Positions 25,607 to 35,102 of a DNA stretch of 64,000 nucleotides are shown piece after piece. Source of the stretch: Armatimonadota bacterium (GTDB lineage: Bacteria > Armatimonadota > UBA5829 > DTLH01); assembly GCA_029551395.1 (NCBI GenBank), contig JAKPFN010000106.1, positions 1-64,000 on the forward strand, in the 5' to 3' direction. Numbering within the stretch: the stretch's first letter is position 1; every line of letters starts with the position of its first letter. Below the pieces are notes generated by a model, which ran no database searches, was not told the DNA's origin, and was given only the letters and a program-made list of their open reading frames with translations. The position numbers and the translations under genes were made by a program.

Positions 25607-26199
25607 CTACAGGACATCACCTCCACTCCGAACTCTTTCAATAGGCAGCTCAATTTATATATTGGCAGCCCTACAACATTGAAATAACAACCGGTTATCC
25701 CTTTAATCAGCACTGATGCCTTACCCTGGATAGCATAGGCTCCGGCTTTATCGAGAGGTTCGCCGGTTTTTACATACCGCTCGATGGTTTCGTCGGATAA
25801 TTCGCAGAAGTGGACATTGGTACACTCAAAATCAGCCTTTTCCTGTATATTGCCGTTCTCTACTTTGATGACATGAACCCCAGTATATACCTGATGTGTC
25901 CGTCCAGAAAGCATTTTGAGCATCCTTTTTGCGTCTTCCTCATTCTCCGGCTTGCCCAAAATATGCTCGTCCACTGCAACAACGGTATCAGAGCCGATTA
26001 CTATACCCTTCCTTATTCCAGAAGCGACATCTTTTGCCTTCTCTGCTGCGGACATCATCACATGCTCGCGTGGAGACAGGTCTTCGGGTATCAGCGACTC
26101 GTCGAACGCAGACGGTACAACCTTGAAATCAGGATTTATCAGTGCCAGAAGCTCTCTCCGTCTTGGAGAAGCAGATGCAAGTATAATTCTCGTTTTCAC
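25603..26199 (-). CDS. maf: Maf-like nucleoside triphosphate pyrophosphatase
   Basis: Maf proteins hydrolyse modified or canonical dTTP/UTP to the monophosphate and are linked to septum control. The start is ILASASPRRRELL, then IGSDTVVAVDEHILGKP and SGRTHQVYTGV, with KAGAYAIQGKASVLI near the end. Length 198 aa is typical of the YhdE subgroup. It sits between yvcK and DUF3842. Confidence 0.94.
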   Translation of the reverse strand: MKTRIILASASPRRRELLALINPDFKVVPSAFDESLIPEDLSPREHVMMSAAEKAKDVASGIRKGIVIGSDTVVAVDEHILGKPENEEDAKRMLKMLSGRTHQVYTGVHVIKVENGNIQEKADFECTNVHFCELSDETIERYVKTGEPLDKAGAYAIQGKASVLIKGITGCYFNVVGLPIYKLSCLLKEFGVEVMSCR

Positions 26200-26204
26200 A
26201 GAGA

Positions 26205-26252
26205 AAGTGTAAAGGGGAAAGCGAAAAGTGTAAAGTAATAAGTGTAAAGTTA
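26205..26252. repeat. Short AGTGTAAAG tandem repeats
   Basis: Between maf and yvcK, AGTGTAAAG occurs three times within about 45 bp (from 26209, 26228 and 26241). The reverse complement CTTTACACTTT recurs at 45356-45382. The unit resembles the short tandem heptamer/nonamer tracts elsewhere in the window. Confidence 0.6.
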
Positions 26253-27551
26253 TTAGTACATCAGCCTGATAATCGCGTCAGCAAGCCGTTTTGGGTCGTG
26301 CCGAACGACATCAGTTTCGCTCATGAAGTCACCGATAACTGCGCGGTATCCCATTTCGCGTATTTTGTCTATATCCGGCAGCACCAGTTCCGCGCCTTTT
26401 TCCCGGTATTTATCCAAAAGGTCTAACCTCGGCACCTGACGGTTTACCAGAACATAGTTAAATATCTTCTTATCTACGTGGTTGGCGACCGCGCAAACGT
26501 GTTCAGATGCTGTGAATCCGTCAGTTTCACCGGGCTGAGTCATTACGTTGCATACGAATATTTTGACAGCATCCGATTCAGCTATGGCATCGGCGATTCC
26601 TTTTACCAGCAGGTTCGGAATAATGCTAGTGTAGACGCTTCCGGGGCCGATGACTATTGCATCAGCCAATTTGATTGCATGTATGGCTTCATCGAGCGGT
26701 CTTACATCCGCTGGCGTCAGGAATATGTGCTTCACCGGTTGCCCTGACTCGACGATATTAGTCTCACCATCTGCCAGTGTGCCGTCTGCAAGCTCTGCAT
26801 GTATTTGAACGTTCTCGATAGTAGATGGCAGCACTCGTCCCCGGATAGCCAGAATGTTACTGGTCTCTTTGACTGCACGCTCAAAATCACCTGTAATGTT
26901 GGTCATGGCAGCTATAAGCAGGTTGCCGAACGAGTGCCCTTGCAGAGTGCCTGTGCCTCCATTGAACCGGTACTGTAAAAGCTCAGTCATGAGAGGTTCT
27001 TCGTCAGCCAGAGCAACGATACAGTTGCGGATGTCTCCCGGAGGCAGCATGCCAAGTTCCCTGTGAAGAACGCCTGAGCTTCCACCGTCATCAGTAACCG
27101 TAACTATTGCTACTATGTTGCTCGTATACTGTTTTAGACCTCGAAGCATCGTGGAAAGCCCGGTTCCTCCGCCGACTACCACGATTCTTCGTCCCTGTGC
27201 CAGGTATCTGTTCTGGAAAATAACATCTGCCAGCTTATCTTGAGCGCTCGGGCTTACTACGCTGATAATTGACCTGATAACCTGCCTTATGGAGACGAAA
27301 ATAAGTGCAAGTCCAAAGGAGATCGAGACCACGCTTACGGAGATGAGCGTTGCTGGTTGGCGCAAATTGATACCAAACTGCGAAAGCGCAAACCGGCCAA
27401 TGGCGTCAAGGTAATCAATTACCGCAACGTTGGCAAGCAGCGCTACCCCGACGATGATAGAAAACGTCCCCACAGGCACTAGTAAAAGCCAGCGCTTTAC
27501 CCGCATGCCCGGATATAGCCATTTAAGAGAGCTCCAGATGCTTCTTTTCAT
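26253..27551 (-). CDS. yvcK: YvcK-family gluconeogenesis factor with N-terminal membrane segments
   Basis: The C-terminal 315 residues or so form the CofD/YvcK fold, starting VVVGGGTGLSTMLRGLK, with TDDGGSSGVLHRELGMLPPGDIRNC. YvcK is needed for growth on gluconeogenic substrates and for cell shape in Bacillus, and binds UDP-sugars. The N-terminal 115 residues add two membrane helices (about 22-45 and 67-90), an arrangement seen in some clostridial and thermophile proteins. It lies 3 bp from rapZ. The usual third partner, whiA, is absent. Confidence 0.9.
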   Translation of the reverse strand: MKRSIWSSLKWLYPGMRVKRWLLLVPVGTFSIIVGVALLANVAVIDYLDAIGRFALSQFGINLRQPATLISVSVVSISFGLALIFVSIRQVIRSIISVVSPSAQDKLADVIFQNRYLAQGRRIVVVGGGTGLSTMLRGLKQYTSNIVAIVTVTDDGGSSGVLHRELGMLPPGDIRNCIVALADEEPLMTELLQYRFNGGTGTLQGHSFGNLLIAAMTNITGDFERAVKETSNILAIRGRVLPSTIENVQIHAELADGTLADGETNIVESGQPVKHIFLTPADVRPLDEAIHAIKLADAIVIGPGSVYTSIIPNLLVKGIADAIAESDAVKIFVCNVMTQPGETDGFTASEHVCAVANHVDKKIFNYVLVNRQVPRLDLLDKYREKGAELVLPDIDKIREMGYRAVIGDFMSETDVVRHDPKRLADAIIRLMY

Positions 27552-27554
27552 ATC

Positions 27555-28448
27555 CTAGCCTTTCGGGCAGTCCCTGTGTTCCACTAACACATTGAAGTCG
27601 CGGACGCTCAAATAACGCGCAAGTTCATTTGCTACAACTACAGACCTGTGACGCCCGCCGGTGCAGCCGATGGCTATGGACAGATATGCTTTTCCTTCTT
27701 TCTCATACTGCGGTATCGAGAACTCAATAAGGCTGCACAGCCGTTCCATCAACGGTTCCGTCAACGGATCAGACAGGACATAGTGCCGTACCTCTTCCTG
27801 GTTTCCATCCAGTTTTGAGAGCTTCTCGACCCAATAAGGATTTGCCAGGAAACGCACATCGAACACCAGGTCCGCATCGAGTGGTACGCCATATTTGTAC
27901 CCAAAGGAGATGACTGTTATCACCATGCCTTCTCTGGCTCCCTGTGGGCCAAAATAACGGCGGATTTCCCTGCGAAACCCCTCTGGTTCCAGGTTGGATG
28001 TATCGATGACCTTGTCAGCCTTCTCCTTGATGTCAGCCAGAATGTGGCGCTCTTCTTTTATGCTTTCGAGAATGCCTTTTCCTTCTGCCACCAGCGGATG
28101 CTTGCGTCTGGTTTCCTTGAACCGGCGAATAAGAATCGGGTCTGATGCGTCCAGAAAGAGTATCTTTGCGCGGCTGTAACCCTTTACCTGAGCCGAAGTC
28201 AACTCTTCGTATGCCTGCATAAAATCGCCAAAAAACTGACCTGTACGAACATCGACCACAATCGCCAGCCCATCAGCATCCACCCCGGATTCTTTCCAGA
28301 GGTTGACCAGATTAGCCAGAAGGTCAGGCGGAAGGTTGTCTATGCAAAAATAATTGAGATCTTCGAAGGTTCTTATTGCCAGAGTCTTTCCTGCACCGGA
28401 CATGCCGGTTATGACTACAAGCTGTTTCTGCGAGTCTTTACTATTCAT
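27555..28448 (-). CDS. rapZ: RNase adapter RapZ / nucleotide-binding protein YvcJ
   Basis: P-loop protein with Walker A at ITGMSGAGKT, then CIDNLPPDLL and VDVRTGQFF. The C-terminal domain ends with IGCTGGRHRSVVVANEL, typical of RapZ/YvcJ. In enterobacteria it steers RNase E to small RNAs; in Bacillus the role is less defined. Length 297 aa. It overlaps yvlD upstream by 8 bp and is next to yvcK, the standard pair. Confidence 0.94.
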   Translation of the reverse strand: MNSKDSQKQLVVITGMSGAGKTLAIRTFEDLNYFCIDNLPPDLLANLVNLWKESGVDADGLAIVVDVRTGQFFGDFMQAYEELTSAQVKGYSRAKILFLDASDPILIRRFKETRRKHPLVAEGKGILESIKEERHILADIKEKADKVIDTSNLEPEGFRREIRRYFGPQGAREGMVITVISFGYKYGVPLDADLVFDVRFLANPYWVEKLSKLDGNQEEVRHYVLSDPLTEPLMERLCSLIEFSIPQYEKEGKAYLSIAIGCTGGRHRSVVVANELARYLSVRDFNVLVEHRDCPKG

Positions 28449-28827
28449 CTGCTCTTGACCGCCGTTTAGCGTAGGAGTTTATAAGCCCGCTCAGCACGCT
28501 GAGAACAATAGATCCGAACAAAGCGGCCCAGAAAGTCGTTACAGTGACTCCGCCCGTTATTGCTGCTGCCAGCCAGAACATAAGCGCATTTACAATAAAT
28601 GCAAATAATCCAAATGTCAGACAGTTAATCGGCCATGTGAAGAGTTTCACTAGAGGACGAATCAACGCATTGACCACTGCCAGGACTATTATGAATAGAA
28701 ACGCTTTGAAAGCCCCGCCCCATTCAAGGTTAACAGGCAATCCGAGCCGGTTTGAGGTAAACTGTGCGATTATAACTGTTGCCCACACAGCAACCAGTGC
28801 TAATATCCAGCGTATTAAAAAGTTCAA
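28441..28827 (-). CDS. YvlD-like four-helix membrane protein (phage holin family 4)
   Basis: A 128-residue protein with four membrane helices (about 4-24, 40-55, 65-88 and 96-118) and the motif VNALIRPLVKLFTWPINCLTFGLFAFIVNALM, typical of the YvlD/holin-4 superfamily. Despite the name it is a normal membrane protein of many genomes, not evidence of a phage. The start overlaps ogt by 4 bp. Function is unknown. Confidence 0.85.
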   Translation of the reverse strand: MNFLIRWILALVAVWATVIIAQFTSNRLGLPVNLEWGGAFKAFLFIIVLAVVNALIRPLVKLFTWPINCLTFGLFAFIVNALMFWLAAAITGGVTVTTFWAALFGSIVLSVLSGLINSYAKRRSRADE

Positions 28828-29318
28828 ATCGACACACCCTCCAGAGCAAGAAGTTTCCGTTTAAGGTTCAGCCCTGCGGAATATCCGCCGATGCCGCCGC
28901 TAGAATACAATACCCTGTGACACGGCACAATTATCAGCAGCGGATTCTTTCTCATGGCATTACCAACAGCCCTTGCCGCACCGGGAGAACCGGCAATCGC
29001 AGCAAGCTCTCCGTAACTTGTGATACTGCCATAAGGAATCCTCATCGTTTCGATGAGCACAGATTTCTCAAACTCACCCAGGCCATCCAGCTCAACCGGA
29101 ACACGCGAAAAGTCCACAGGTTTTCCCTGGAAGTATAGACGCAGGAGTTCTATAATCTCGCCAAATCCTGACTCTGATTCTTCTGCCTCAGGTGGGACAT
29201 CGGAAATGGCTTCTTCTCTGCTTGGCTTAGGCCGATGGAGTTCAACAAGCTTTCCATCTTTGCCCACCAATAGCAGCCACCCCAGTGGTGATTCGAATGT
29301 AGTGTAGTAGAGTTTCAT
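28824..29318 (-). CDS. ogt: Methylated-DNA-protein-cysteine methyltransferase
   Basis: It repairs O6-alkylguanine by moving the alkyl group to its own Cys. The active site is PCHRVLYSSGGIGGYSAG, with AVGNAMRKNP upstream. ATG 29318 is preferred because AAGGA lies 4 nt upstream; a longer frame to 29336 lacks this. About 164 aa fits Ogt. It is coupled to yvlD downstream. Confidence 0.94.
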   Translation of the reverse strand: MKLYYTTFESPLGWLLLVGKDGKLVELHRPKPSREEAISDVPPEAEESESGFGEIIELLRLYFQGKPVDFSRVPVELDGLGEFEKSVLIETMRIPYGSITSYGELAAIAGSPGAARAVGNAMRKNPLLIIVPCHRVLYSSGGIGGYSAGLNLKRKLLALEGVSI

Positions 29319-29400
29319 ACTATCCTTATTACGCATAATACGCTGTTCAAAGTCTCACAGTCATAGGTTTTGGAACATAAGCCCCTTTCCAAAGAAGCAG

Positions 29401-30420
29401 TTAGATTTTAATCAACTCTATCTTAGACAGGTCTGCTTCTCCAACACCGGATGTGGCTGCTGTAGTAATCCACTTCACTCTTTCAAGGCCCAGTTCTTCC
29501 CGCCCCATTTGTTTTCTCTGCTGGTCGATAATATCCAGTCCTACTCTGTCTATTGCCAGTGGATCAAACCCTACAAGCAATCCATAGTAATCGAATTGGT
29601 ATTTGACCTGAAGACCTGGTCCGCCGTCGCACTGCAGCCGAGCAGCATCGACAACCACCAGCCGTGTCTTGTCTTTAATCTGCGGAATCGCATTGAGTTC
29701 TGCAAGCCAGGGATTGCAGCCGCCTTTGTGACCAGCGCCGGGATTGTCGAATGAGCCATAATGGTTCTTTAGCGCGCAGCTTATTCCAGCCATACCGTGA
29801 GTCTTCAATATCGGGACATTTACCAAAGCAGTTATCTTTTCCGTGAGGATTTTACTCAACCTGCCGTGGAAACTGCCGTTTTTGACCTCGTTACCCCAAT
29901 CGCCATCGTCTGCAAGTACCTTTATGCCAGCTCCTTTGTTGGGTATATAGCCGCATTTCACCAAATCCCCGGTGCTTCTGTCCCAAATGATGATGTTTTC
30001 CGGTTTTACGCCTGCAAGCTGGAGTCCGGCAGCAACAGCATAAGCAATTTCGGGATGAGTCGAAACACCTTTGCCGAAAAGGCAGTTTACCTTGATTCCC
30101 ACAACATCTGTCGGTTTGAAAAGCGATTTCCAGGCTTCTGCACCGGATGATTTCCCTGTAAGCTTAGCTACAGCCCGGCCCAGCATCTGTTCAGCTGCCT
30201 TCTGGTTGATTCCATCGTCACCTAGAATCGATTTATCTCTTACGATAACGACTTTCGGCTTGCCGGAAGCTGATTTGGCCGGATTTGCGGGCTGTGGTTG
30301 TATTGTAACGCTGTCTGCAGCGCTGCATCCTTCACTTAGAATGGCCAGCCCTGCTGCTGCTGTGCCAAGCAGTGCCGACTGCTTTAAAAGCTGTCTGCGA
30401 GTAAGCTTTTTCTCCTCCAT
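29401..30420 (-). CDS. Tat-exported DUF362 domain protein
   Basis: The start is ATG 30420, with AAAGGAG upstream. The N-terminus has a Tat signal (TRRQLLKQ, then a hydrophobic stretch and Cys at SEGCSA, possibly a lipoprotein or plain cleavage site). The DUF362 domain follows (about 55-320) with IVRDKSILGDDGINQ, VVGIKVNCLFGKG and PILKTHGMAGISCALKNHYG. DUF362 proteins are often tied to Fe-S chemistry, but the four-Cys ferredoxin part is missing. Tat export suggests a folded or cofactor-bearing extracytoplasmic protein. Confidence 0.85.
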   Translation of the reverse strand: MEEKKLTRRQLLKQSALLGTAAAGLAILSEGCSAADSVTIQPQPANPAKSASGKPKVVIVRDKSILGDDGINQKAAEQMLGRAVAKLTGKSSGAEAWKSLFKPTDVVGIKVNCLFGKGVSTHPEIAYAVAAGLQLAGVKPENIIIWDRSTGDLVKCGYIPNKGAGIKVLADDGDWGNEVKNGSFHGRLSKILTEKITALVNVPILKTHGMAGISCALKNHYGSFDNPGAGHKGGCNPWLAELNAIPQIKDKTRLVVVDAARLQCDGGPGLQVKYQFDYYGLLVGFDPLAIDRVGLDIIDQQRKQMGREELGLERVKWITTAATSGVGEADLSKIELIKI

Positions 30421-30472
30421 TTTAAGACTCCTTTCCTGCAATCCCAACAAATGAGTCAAGCGAGACCCAATA

Positions 30473-31153
30473 CTACTCCCAGGAAAACGATCTAATCTCG
30501 GGGAGTGTGGTCAATTCCGAATTAACTGATGCCATATCCAATCCCGGTGGGATTCTAAGATGCAATCTGGCAATAAACAAACCTGCTTCGGTTTCCTCGC
30601 TGCGAATCCCAAGCACGGAAATCCCAAATCGGCTGAGAATTTCCATGATGCTGGTTATTCCTGACCTTCCCCCTGGCAGTACTACTGTGAGGTCATGTAT
30701 TGACTGCCTTTCGAGCATCAAGTGTTCGATTCGGGTTATCGTGCTGAGTGTAACGAAGACAATGACGGATGCTACAATGGCCAGATAAGTCAAATCACCA
30801 CCGCGTCCTGCTGCCATTCCGATAGCTGCCGTAGTCCACAGGCTTGCCGCCGTGGTAAGCCCTCGGATGATGCTTCCCTGCCGGATAATCGTTCCGGCTC
30901 CCAGAAAACCTATTCCGCTGACTATCTGGCTTGCTATCCGGCTTGGGTCTGACTGCGGGCCGCCGTAGCTTTGTGAGATGATGGTAAACAGCCCTGCCCC
31001 AAGCGAGACGAGGATATGCGTGCGAAGCCCTGCAGGCCGTCCATGCGCTTCACGTTCGAGTCCAATCAACCCACCCAGGGCTGCCGCTAAAAGCAGCCTG
31101 AGTATCATTGTAAACAGGTTGAGGTTGTCCATAAGTTTAATAAAACGATTCAC
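30473..31153 (-). CDS. MgtC/SapB family membrane protein
   Basis: It has about five membrane helices in the first 145 residues, with the signature LGGLIGLEREAHGRPAGLRTHILV and the acid-rich SGIGFLGAGTIIRQG segment. A cytoplasmic C-terminal domain of about 80 residues, ACT-like, follows. Homologues modulate F-type ATPase or magnesium adaptation in some pathogens; in free-living bacteria the role is uncertain. Start may be ATG 31132 rather than GTG 31153; neither has a clear ribosome site. Confidence 0.88.
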   Translation of the reverse strand: MNRFIKLMDNLNLFTMILRLLLAAALGGLIGLEREAHGRPAGLRTHILVSLGAGLFTIISQSYGGPQSDPSRIASQIVSGIGFLGAGTIIRQGSIIRGLTTAASLWTTAAIGMAAGRGGDLTYLAIVASVIVFVTLSTITRIEHLMLERQSIHDLTVVLPGGRSGITSIMEILSRFGISVLGIRSEETEAGLFIARLHLRIPPGLDMASVNSELTTLPEIRSFSWE

Positions 31154-31203
31154 AGAACGAGGAACAGGCGGAATTCATCCTGAACCTCGTTCTTATACTA
31201 CTA

Positions 31204-32946
31204 CTACACAGTATATTTATCCGCTTCGTCAAGCAATTTGCGCTTTTCAGCCTGGACTGCTGCTGCTATTTCGTCTGTAGCTTCGTTCAGTGCAACTTCG
31301 CGCTTGTTCTGCTTGTCCCAGCGCAGTCTCATCTCCACTTTTCCTTCTGAAGCCAATCTGCCGACAACTACTTGAACAGGTATCCCTATCAGGTCTGCGT
31401 CCTTAAACTTTACTCCTGAACGCTCATCCCGCTCATCCAGAAGGACATCTATTCCGCGATTCTGAAGCTCCTCATATATTCTGACAGCCGCCGCAGCCTG
31501 CGCCTCATCCAATGGGTTCAACAGAAGGATAACTACCTCGAATGGCGCAATGGAAACAGGCCAGATGATACCGTCATCATCACGCCGAGCCTCAGAGACA
31601 GCAGCAAGCATCCTCGATACTCCAAGGCCGTAACATCCCATAATAAACGGTTTCTCTTTGCCGTCTTCATCAAGGAACGTTGCACCCATAGCCTCAGAAT
31701 ACTTGGTTCCGAGCTTGAAGATATGGCCGACCTCTATGCCGCGCTCTGCCTGAAGCACTCCTTCGCACCTCGGGCATGGGTCCTGGTCTGAGGCGACCTT
31801 TATATCAGCCCATTCGTCAACATTGAAATCTCGTCCGATGTTGACATTGACGTAATGCGTGTCCGTCTTGTTTGCCCCGGTCACGAAGTTTGCCATAGAC
31901 CTGACTTCATAATCTGCTACAATCCTCACACCTTTCAGCCCAACAGGCCCGGAGAAGCCTACTTCTGCCCCAGTCAGTTCGAGTATCAACTCAGGTCCAG
32001 CCATCTCAAGTTTGTATATATCCAGGTTCCGGCTGAATTTCGCCTCGTTAAGCTCTCTATCGCCTCTTACAAGCGCCGCAATGGGCTTGCCGTCGGCTAC
32101 ATAGATTAAAGTCTTGACCAGGTTCTCAGGTTTCGTCTTCAGGAAGCCTGTTACCTGCTCAACAGTCTTTGCTCCCGGCGTATCTACTGCCTGAATAGGC
32201 TTGGCAGGCTCATTGGATGGCTCATAGCCACGGTCTGCAACCTCGCAGCGCTCGGCATTGGCTGCATAATCGCATTCTTTACAGTGCAGGATGGAATCTT
32301 CACCGGCAGGAGTAATTACAGTAAACTCCTGGTTGTCTTTCCCGCCGATAGCCCCCGATTCAGCCTCGACAATTAGAAAATCAATCCCGCATCGCGCAAA
32401 TGACCTTGCAAACGCTGCCCTCATCTTTCTGTAAGACAGGTCAAGTTCTTCATCATTGCGGTCGAATGTGTAGGAGTCCAGCATGATGAACTCTCTGCCG
32501 CGTATAACGCCGCCTCTTGGCCTTGGTTCATCCCGGAACTTCGTTTGGATTTGATAAAGGTTGAGCGGAAGCTCGCGGTAGGAGCGCACATCGTGACGGA
32601 CGATGTCTGTTATGACCTCCTCATGCGTCATACCAAGAGCGTGCCATCTGTCGGCCCTGTCCTTGAGCTTGAACAACGTGTCCACTTCCCACCTGTTGGT
32701 TTCCTGCCAGAGTTCAGCAGGCTGGAGTGCAGGCATTAGTAGTTCCTGCCCTCCGGCTGCATCGGTTTCCTCTCGGATAATCTTTTCGACCTTCTTGATG
32801 ACCTTGTAACCAAGCGGCAGGTACGAGTAGACTCCCGCGGAGAGCTTGCGGATGAATCCACCGCGAAGCAGCAGCCGATGGCTCGCCAATTCCGCCTCAG
32901 CCGGTATTTCTCTTAATGTCGGAAAGAACAGTTGTGATGCTCGCAT
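31204..32946 (-). CDS. proS: Prolyl-tRNA synthetase
   Basis: Class II synthetase of the bacterial type. The N-terminal catalytic part has LPLGYKVIKKVEKIIREE (motif 1), YQIQTKFRDEPRPRGGVIRG (motif 2) and GCYGLGVSRMLAA (motif 3). The editing (INS) domain sits between motifs 2 and 3 (about 220-400). The anticodon-binding domain is at the C-terminus. At 580 aa it is full-length. Confidence 0.97.
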   Translation of the reverse strand: MRASQLFFPTLREIPAEAELASHRLLLRGGFIRKLSAGVYSYLPLGYKVIKKVEKIIREETDAAGGQELLMPALQPAELWQETNRWEVDTLFKLKDRADRWHALGMTHEEVITDIVRHDVRSYRELPLNLYQIQTKFRDEPRPRGGVIRGREFIMLDSYTFDRNDEELDLSYRKMRAAFARSFARCGIDFLIVEAESGAIGGKDNQEFTVITPAGEDSILHCKECDYAANAERCEVADRGYEPSNEPAKPIQAVDTPGAKTVEQVTGFLKTKPENLVKTLIYVADGKPIAALVRGDRELNEAKFSRNLDIYKLEMAGPELILELTGAEVGFSGPVGLKGVRIVADYEVRSMANFVTGANKTDTHYVNVNIGRDFNVDEWADIKVASDQDPCPRCEGVLQAERGIEVGHIFKLGTKYSEAMGATFLDEDGKEKPFIMGCYGLGVSRMLAAVSEARRDDDGIIWPVSIAPFEVVILLLNPLDEAQAAAAVRIYEELQNRGIDVLLDERDERSGVKFKDADLIGIPVQVVVGRLASEGKVEMRLRWDKQNKREVALNEATDEIAAAVQAEKRKLLDEADKYTV

Positions 32947-33033
32947 AAATAACTATCAGCAATCAACTGGCAGTATTGCTATAACTGAGCCGTAATTGCT
33001 TAATCCTCCAAAAATGTCAATTTATTCAGGTAA

Positions 33034-33395
33034 CACATTCGGGCTACCACATCCACACTCGGGCCACTACACTCGGGCCCCACACTCGGGCTAAATTTGC
33101 AATTTAGCCCGGAAAGATAGCCAAGGGATTTGCAATCCCGATTATTGATATTTAAGATAATCATTCGGAATCACAGATTCCTCAGCTACTTATCCGGGAG
33201 GGATTGCAAATCCCTCCCGAGAGTACGAGAGTATATTGCGTCATCCTGAACTTGTTTCAGGATCTAAATCGAGATGCCGAAACAAGTTCGGCATGACGGT
33301 ATGGCCATCACCTTACACTCGGGCTACCCCACACTCGGGCTAAATTTGCAATTTAGCCCGAAAGAATAGCCAAGGGTTTTGTAATCCCGTTCTTT
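33034..33395. repeat. Composite palindromic repeat, copy 2, with iterated left arms
   Basis: The proS-argA gap (449 bp) holds no gene. Three truncated left arms ending in TCGGGC (33038-33080) precede a full composite: GGGCTAAAT-TTGCA-ATTTAGCCC (33088-33110), GGGAT-TTGCA-ATCCC (33125-33139), GGAAT-CACAG-ATTCC (33167-33181) and CGGGAGGGAT-TGCAA-ATCCCTCCCG (33195-33219). Two CTTGT/ACAAG hairpins follow (33243-33263, 33274-33294), then another iterated left arm (33317-33323) and a second partial copy (33331-33390) whose last hairpin is degraded. Confidence 0.85.
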
Positions 33396-33851
33396 TCAGA
33401 TGTCCATTATCAATGCTTCCTCACCGCAATCCGGGAATTTAGGACAATTGATGCACTCTGACCAGATTTTTCGCGGTAAGTCGTCCTTGCTTATCCTGGT
33501 AAACCCCAGTTTTTCAAAGAAAACAGGCTTGTAGGTGAGCGTAAACACCTTGGGCAGTTCCAGTTGTCTGGCTTCTTCTATACAATGAAGCACCAAATCT
33601 TTGCCAAAACCGCGTCCCTGGCACTCATCGCATACTGCAAGTGCTTTTACTTCAGCCAAATCGTTCCAGCTTATATGAAGAGCACAGCAGCCCACTACAT
33701 TACCGCCTAAATCTACTACCGAATAATCTCTGATGTTCTCATATATATCATTCAGCGATCGTGGGAGCATTTCGCCTCGGTCTGCGAATGTATTAATCAA
33801 CTTCTGTATTACTGGAACATCAACTATTTTTGCTTTTCTTATTACGCTCAA
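33396..33851 (-). CDS. argA: Short-form N-acetylglutamate synthase (GNAT)
   Basis: A GNAT acetyltransferase with the CoA motif [14 protein letters not shown]. The C-terminal [17 protein letters not shown] matches the Cys-rich tail of short ArgA-type N-acetylglutamate synthases, the first step of arginine synthesis. The start is TTG, overlapping the ispG stop as TTGA. Length 151 aa is normal for this class. No other arg gene is nearby. Confidence 0.83.
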   Translation of the reverse strand: MSVIRKAKIVDVPVIQKLINTFADRGEMLPRSLNDIYENIRDYSVVDLGGNVVGCCALHISWNDLAEVKALAVCDECQGRGFGKDLVLHCIEEARQLELPKVFTLTYKPVFFEKLGFTRISKDDLPRKIWSECINCPKFPDCGEEALIMDI

Positions 33852-34930
33852 CTACTCAACTCTTCCTTGCTTTTGGTATTACTCTCGATAGACCGGATTT
33901 CCTTCATGAGTTCGTCTACCAGTTTATCTTCGGATACTCTTCTAAGCATTTTGCCTTTAGCGAAGATCAAACCTGCACCACGTCCGCCTGCAATGCCTAC
34001 ATCAGCCATCTCAGCTTCCCCAGGCCCGTTTACCACGCAGCCCATTACTGCCACTTTTATCGGCCTTGAAGGCGGATTTTCGGCCAACCGGCGCCTGACT
34101 TCATTTGCAACTGACTGAAGATCTATCTCACATCGTCCGCAGGTAGGACATGATACCATTGTATACGGTTTCGATCTCAGGTTCAGCGCACTCAGGATTT
34201 CTGTGCCGACCTCTACCTCTTCAACCGGGTCACCGGTAAGCGACACTCGAATAGTATCACCAATACCTTCGGCAAGCAGTGTCCCAATTCCTACTGCAGA
34301 TCTGATTGTGCCTTCCCAGGGCAGTCCGGCCTCGGTTATCCCCAAATGAAGCGGGTAGGGGACCAGTTCTGCAATCTTCCGGTAGGCCTCTATGGTCATT
34401 GGCACATCGAACGCTTTCAAAGAGATGACTATATCCCTGAAATCCATATCTTCCAGGATTTTGACCTGGTCCAGTGCACTTGCAACCAGAGAATCAGCAG
34501 ACGGCTCTCCGTAGCGTTTCTTATCGATAGACCCGAAGTTCGCACCTACTCTGATAGGTATGCCTCTTTCTTTAGCTGCCTTGGCTATTTCTTCGACTCT
34601 TTCACGCGGGCCGATATTCCCAGGGTTTATCCGCAGCTTGTCCACTCCTGCTTCTATAGCAGCAAGTGCAAGCAGATAATTGAAGTGAATATCAGCAATA
34701 AGCGGAATTGTTATCTGGAGCTTGATCTCTCTCAGAGCAGCAGCGGCTTTTTCATCAGGCACAGCGACTCTTACAATATCGCACCCTGCATTCTCAAGAG
34801 CTTTTATCTGTTTGACAGTCGATGCAACGTCTCTTGTGTCTGTGTTGGTCATCGATTGAACGCTGACCGGCGCATCTTGCCCGATTACAACATTTCCAAC
34901 TTTTACCGCTATGCTGTTTCTTCGTTTCAT
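33848..34930 (-). CDS. ispG: 4-hydroxy-3-methylbut-2-enyl diphosphate synthase IspG
   Basis: MEP-pathway enzyme that reduces the cyclic diphosphate MEcPP to HMBPP with a [4Fe-4S] cluster. N-terminal [12 protein letters not shown], the TIM-barrel segment [12 protein letters not shown] and [10 protein letters not shown], and the C-terminal cluster ligands [12 protein letters not shown] and [12 protein letters not shown] are all present. Length 360 aa fits the bacterial form. It is coupled to argA. A perfect 14-bp hairpin lies 20 bp before the start. Confidence 0.96.
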   Translation of the reverse strand: MKRRNSIAVKVGNVVIGQDAPVSVQSMTNTDTRDVASTVKQIKALENAGCDIVRVAVPDEKAAAALREIKLQITIPLIADIHFNYLLALAAIEAGVDKLRINPGNIGPRERVEEIAKAAKERGIPIRVGANFGSIDKKRYGEPSADSLVASALDQVKILEDMDFRDIVISLKAFDVPMTIEAYRKIAELVPYPLHLGITEAGLPWEGTIRSAVGIGTLLAEGIGDTIRVSLTGDPVEEVEVGTEILSALNLRSKPYTMVSCPTCGRCEIDLQSVANEVRRRLAENPPSRPIKVAVMGCVVNGPGEAEMADVGIAGGRGAGLIFAKGKMLRRVSEDKLVDELMKEIRSIESNTKSKEELSS

Positions 34931-34950
34931 TTTATCGATTTGTCTAAGAT

Positions 34951-34983
34951 AATACCGCCCAGGAGCATATCCTGGGCGGTATT
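34951..34983. promoter_or_regulatory. Perfect hairpin in the ispG leader
   Basis: A 14-bp stem (AATACCGCCCAGGA / TCCTGGGCGGTATT) closes a 5-nt loop, 20 bp upstream of ispG. On the - strand it is followed by ATCTTAGAC, so it is not a good terminator. It may be an upstream gene's terminator relic, an RNA-stabilising element or another member of the 5-nt-loop palindromes. Confidence 0.55.
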
Positions 34984-34993
34984 AGCGTCCTTT

Positions 34994-35040
34994 TCCGATT
35001 GCCGATTGCCCTGTTGCCGATTGCCAATTGCCGATTGCCC
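34994..35040. repeat. Heptameric short tandem repeat tract
   Basis: Seven-base units CCGATTG, CCGATTG, CCCTGTT(G), CCGATTG, CCAATTG and CCGATTG follow one another. This resembles the short tandemly repeated repetitive (STRR) heptamers of cyanobacteria. A GC-rich hairpin (CCGCACG-TCCC-CGTGCGG, 35069-35086) lies just beyond. Confidence 0.7.
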
Positions 35041-35102
35041 GGCTCGTCCTCGCGCCGGGCAGATATATCCGCACGTCCCCGTGCGGAAAAAACGACGTAA
35101 GA

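Noticed and set aside
28441-28827. Phage holin suggesting a prophage
   Set aside because: The family name is misleading; the gene is coupled to ogt and rapZ and no phage genes are present.
35069-35086. CCGCACG-TCCC-CGTGCGG hairpin as a terminator
   Set aside because: It is followed by A6 on + and has no U run after it on -; it lies within the repeat gap with no gene ending nearby.
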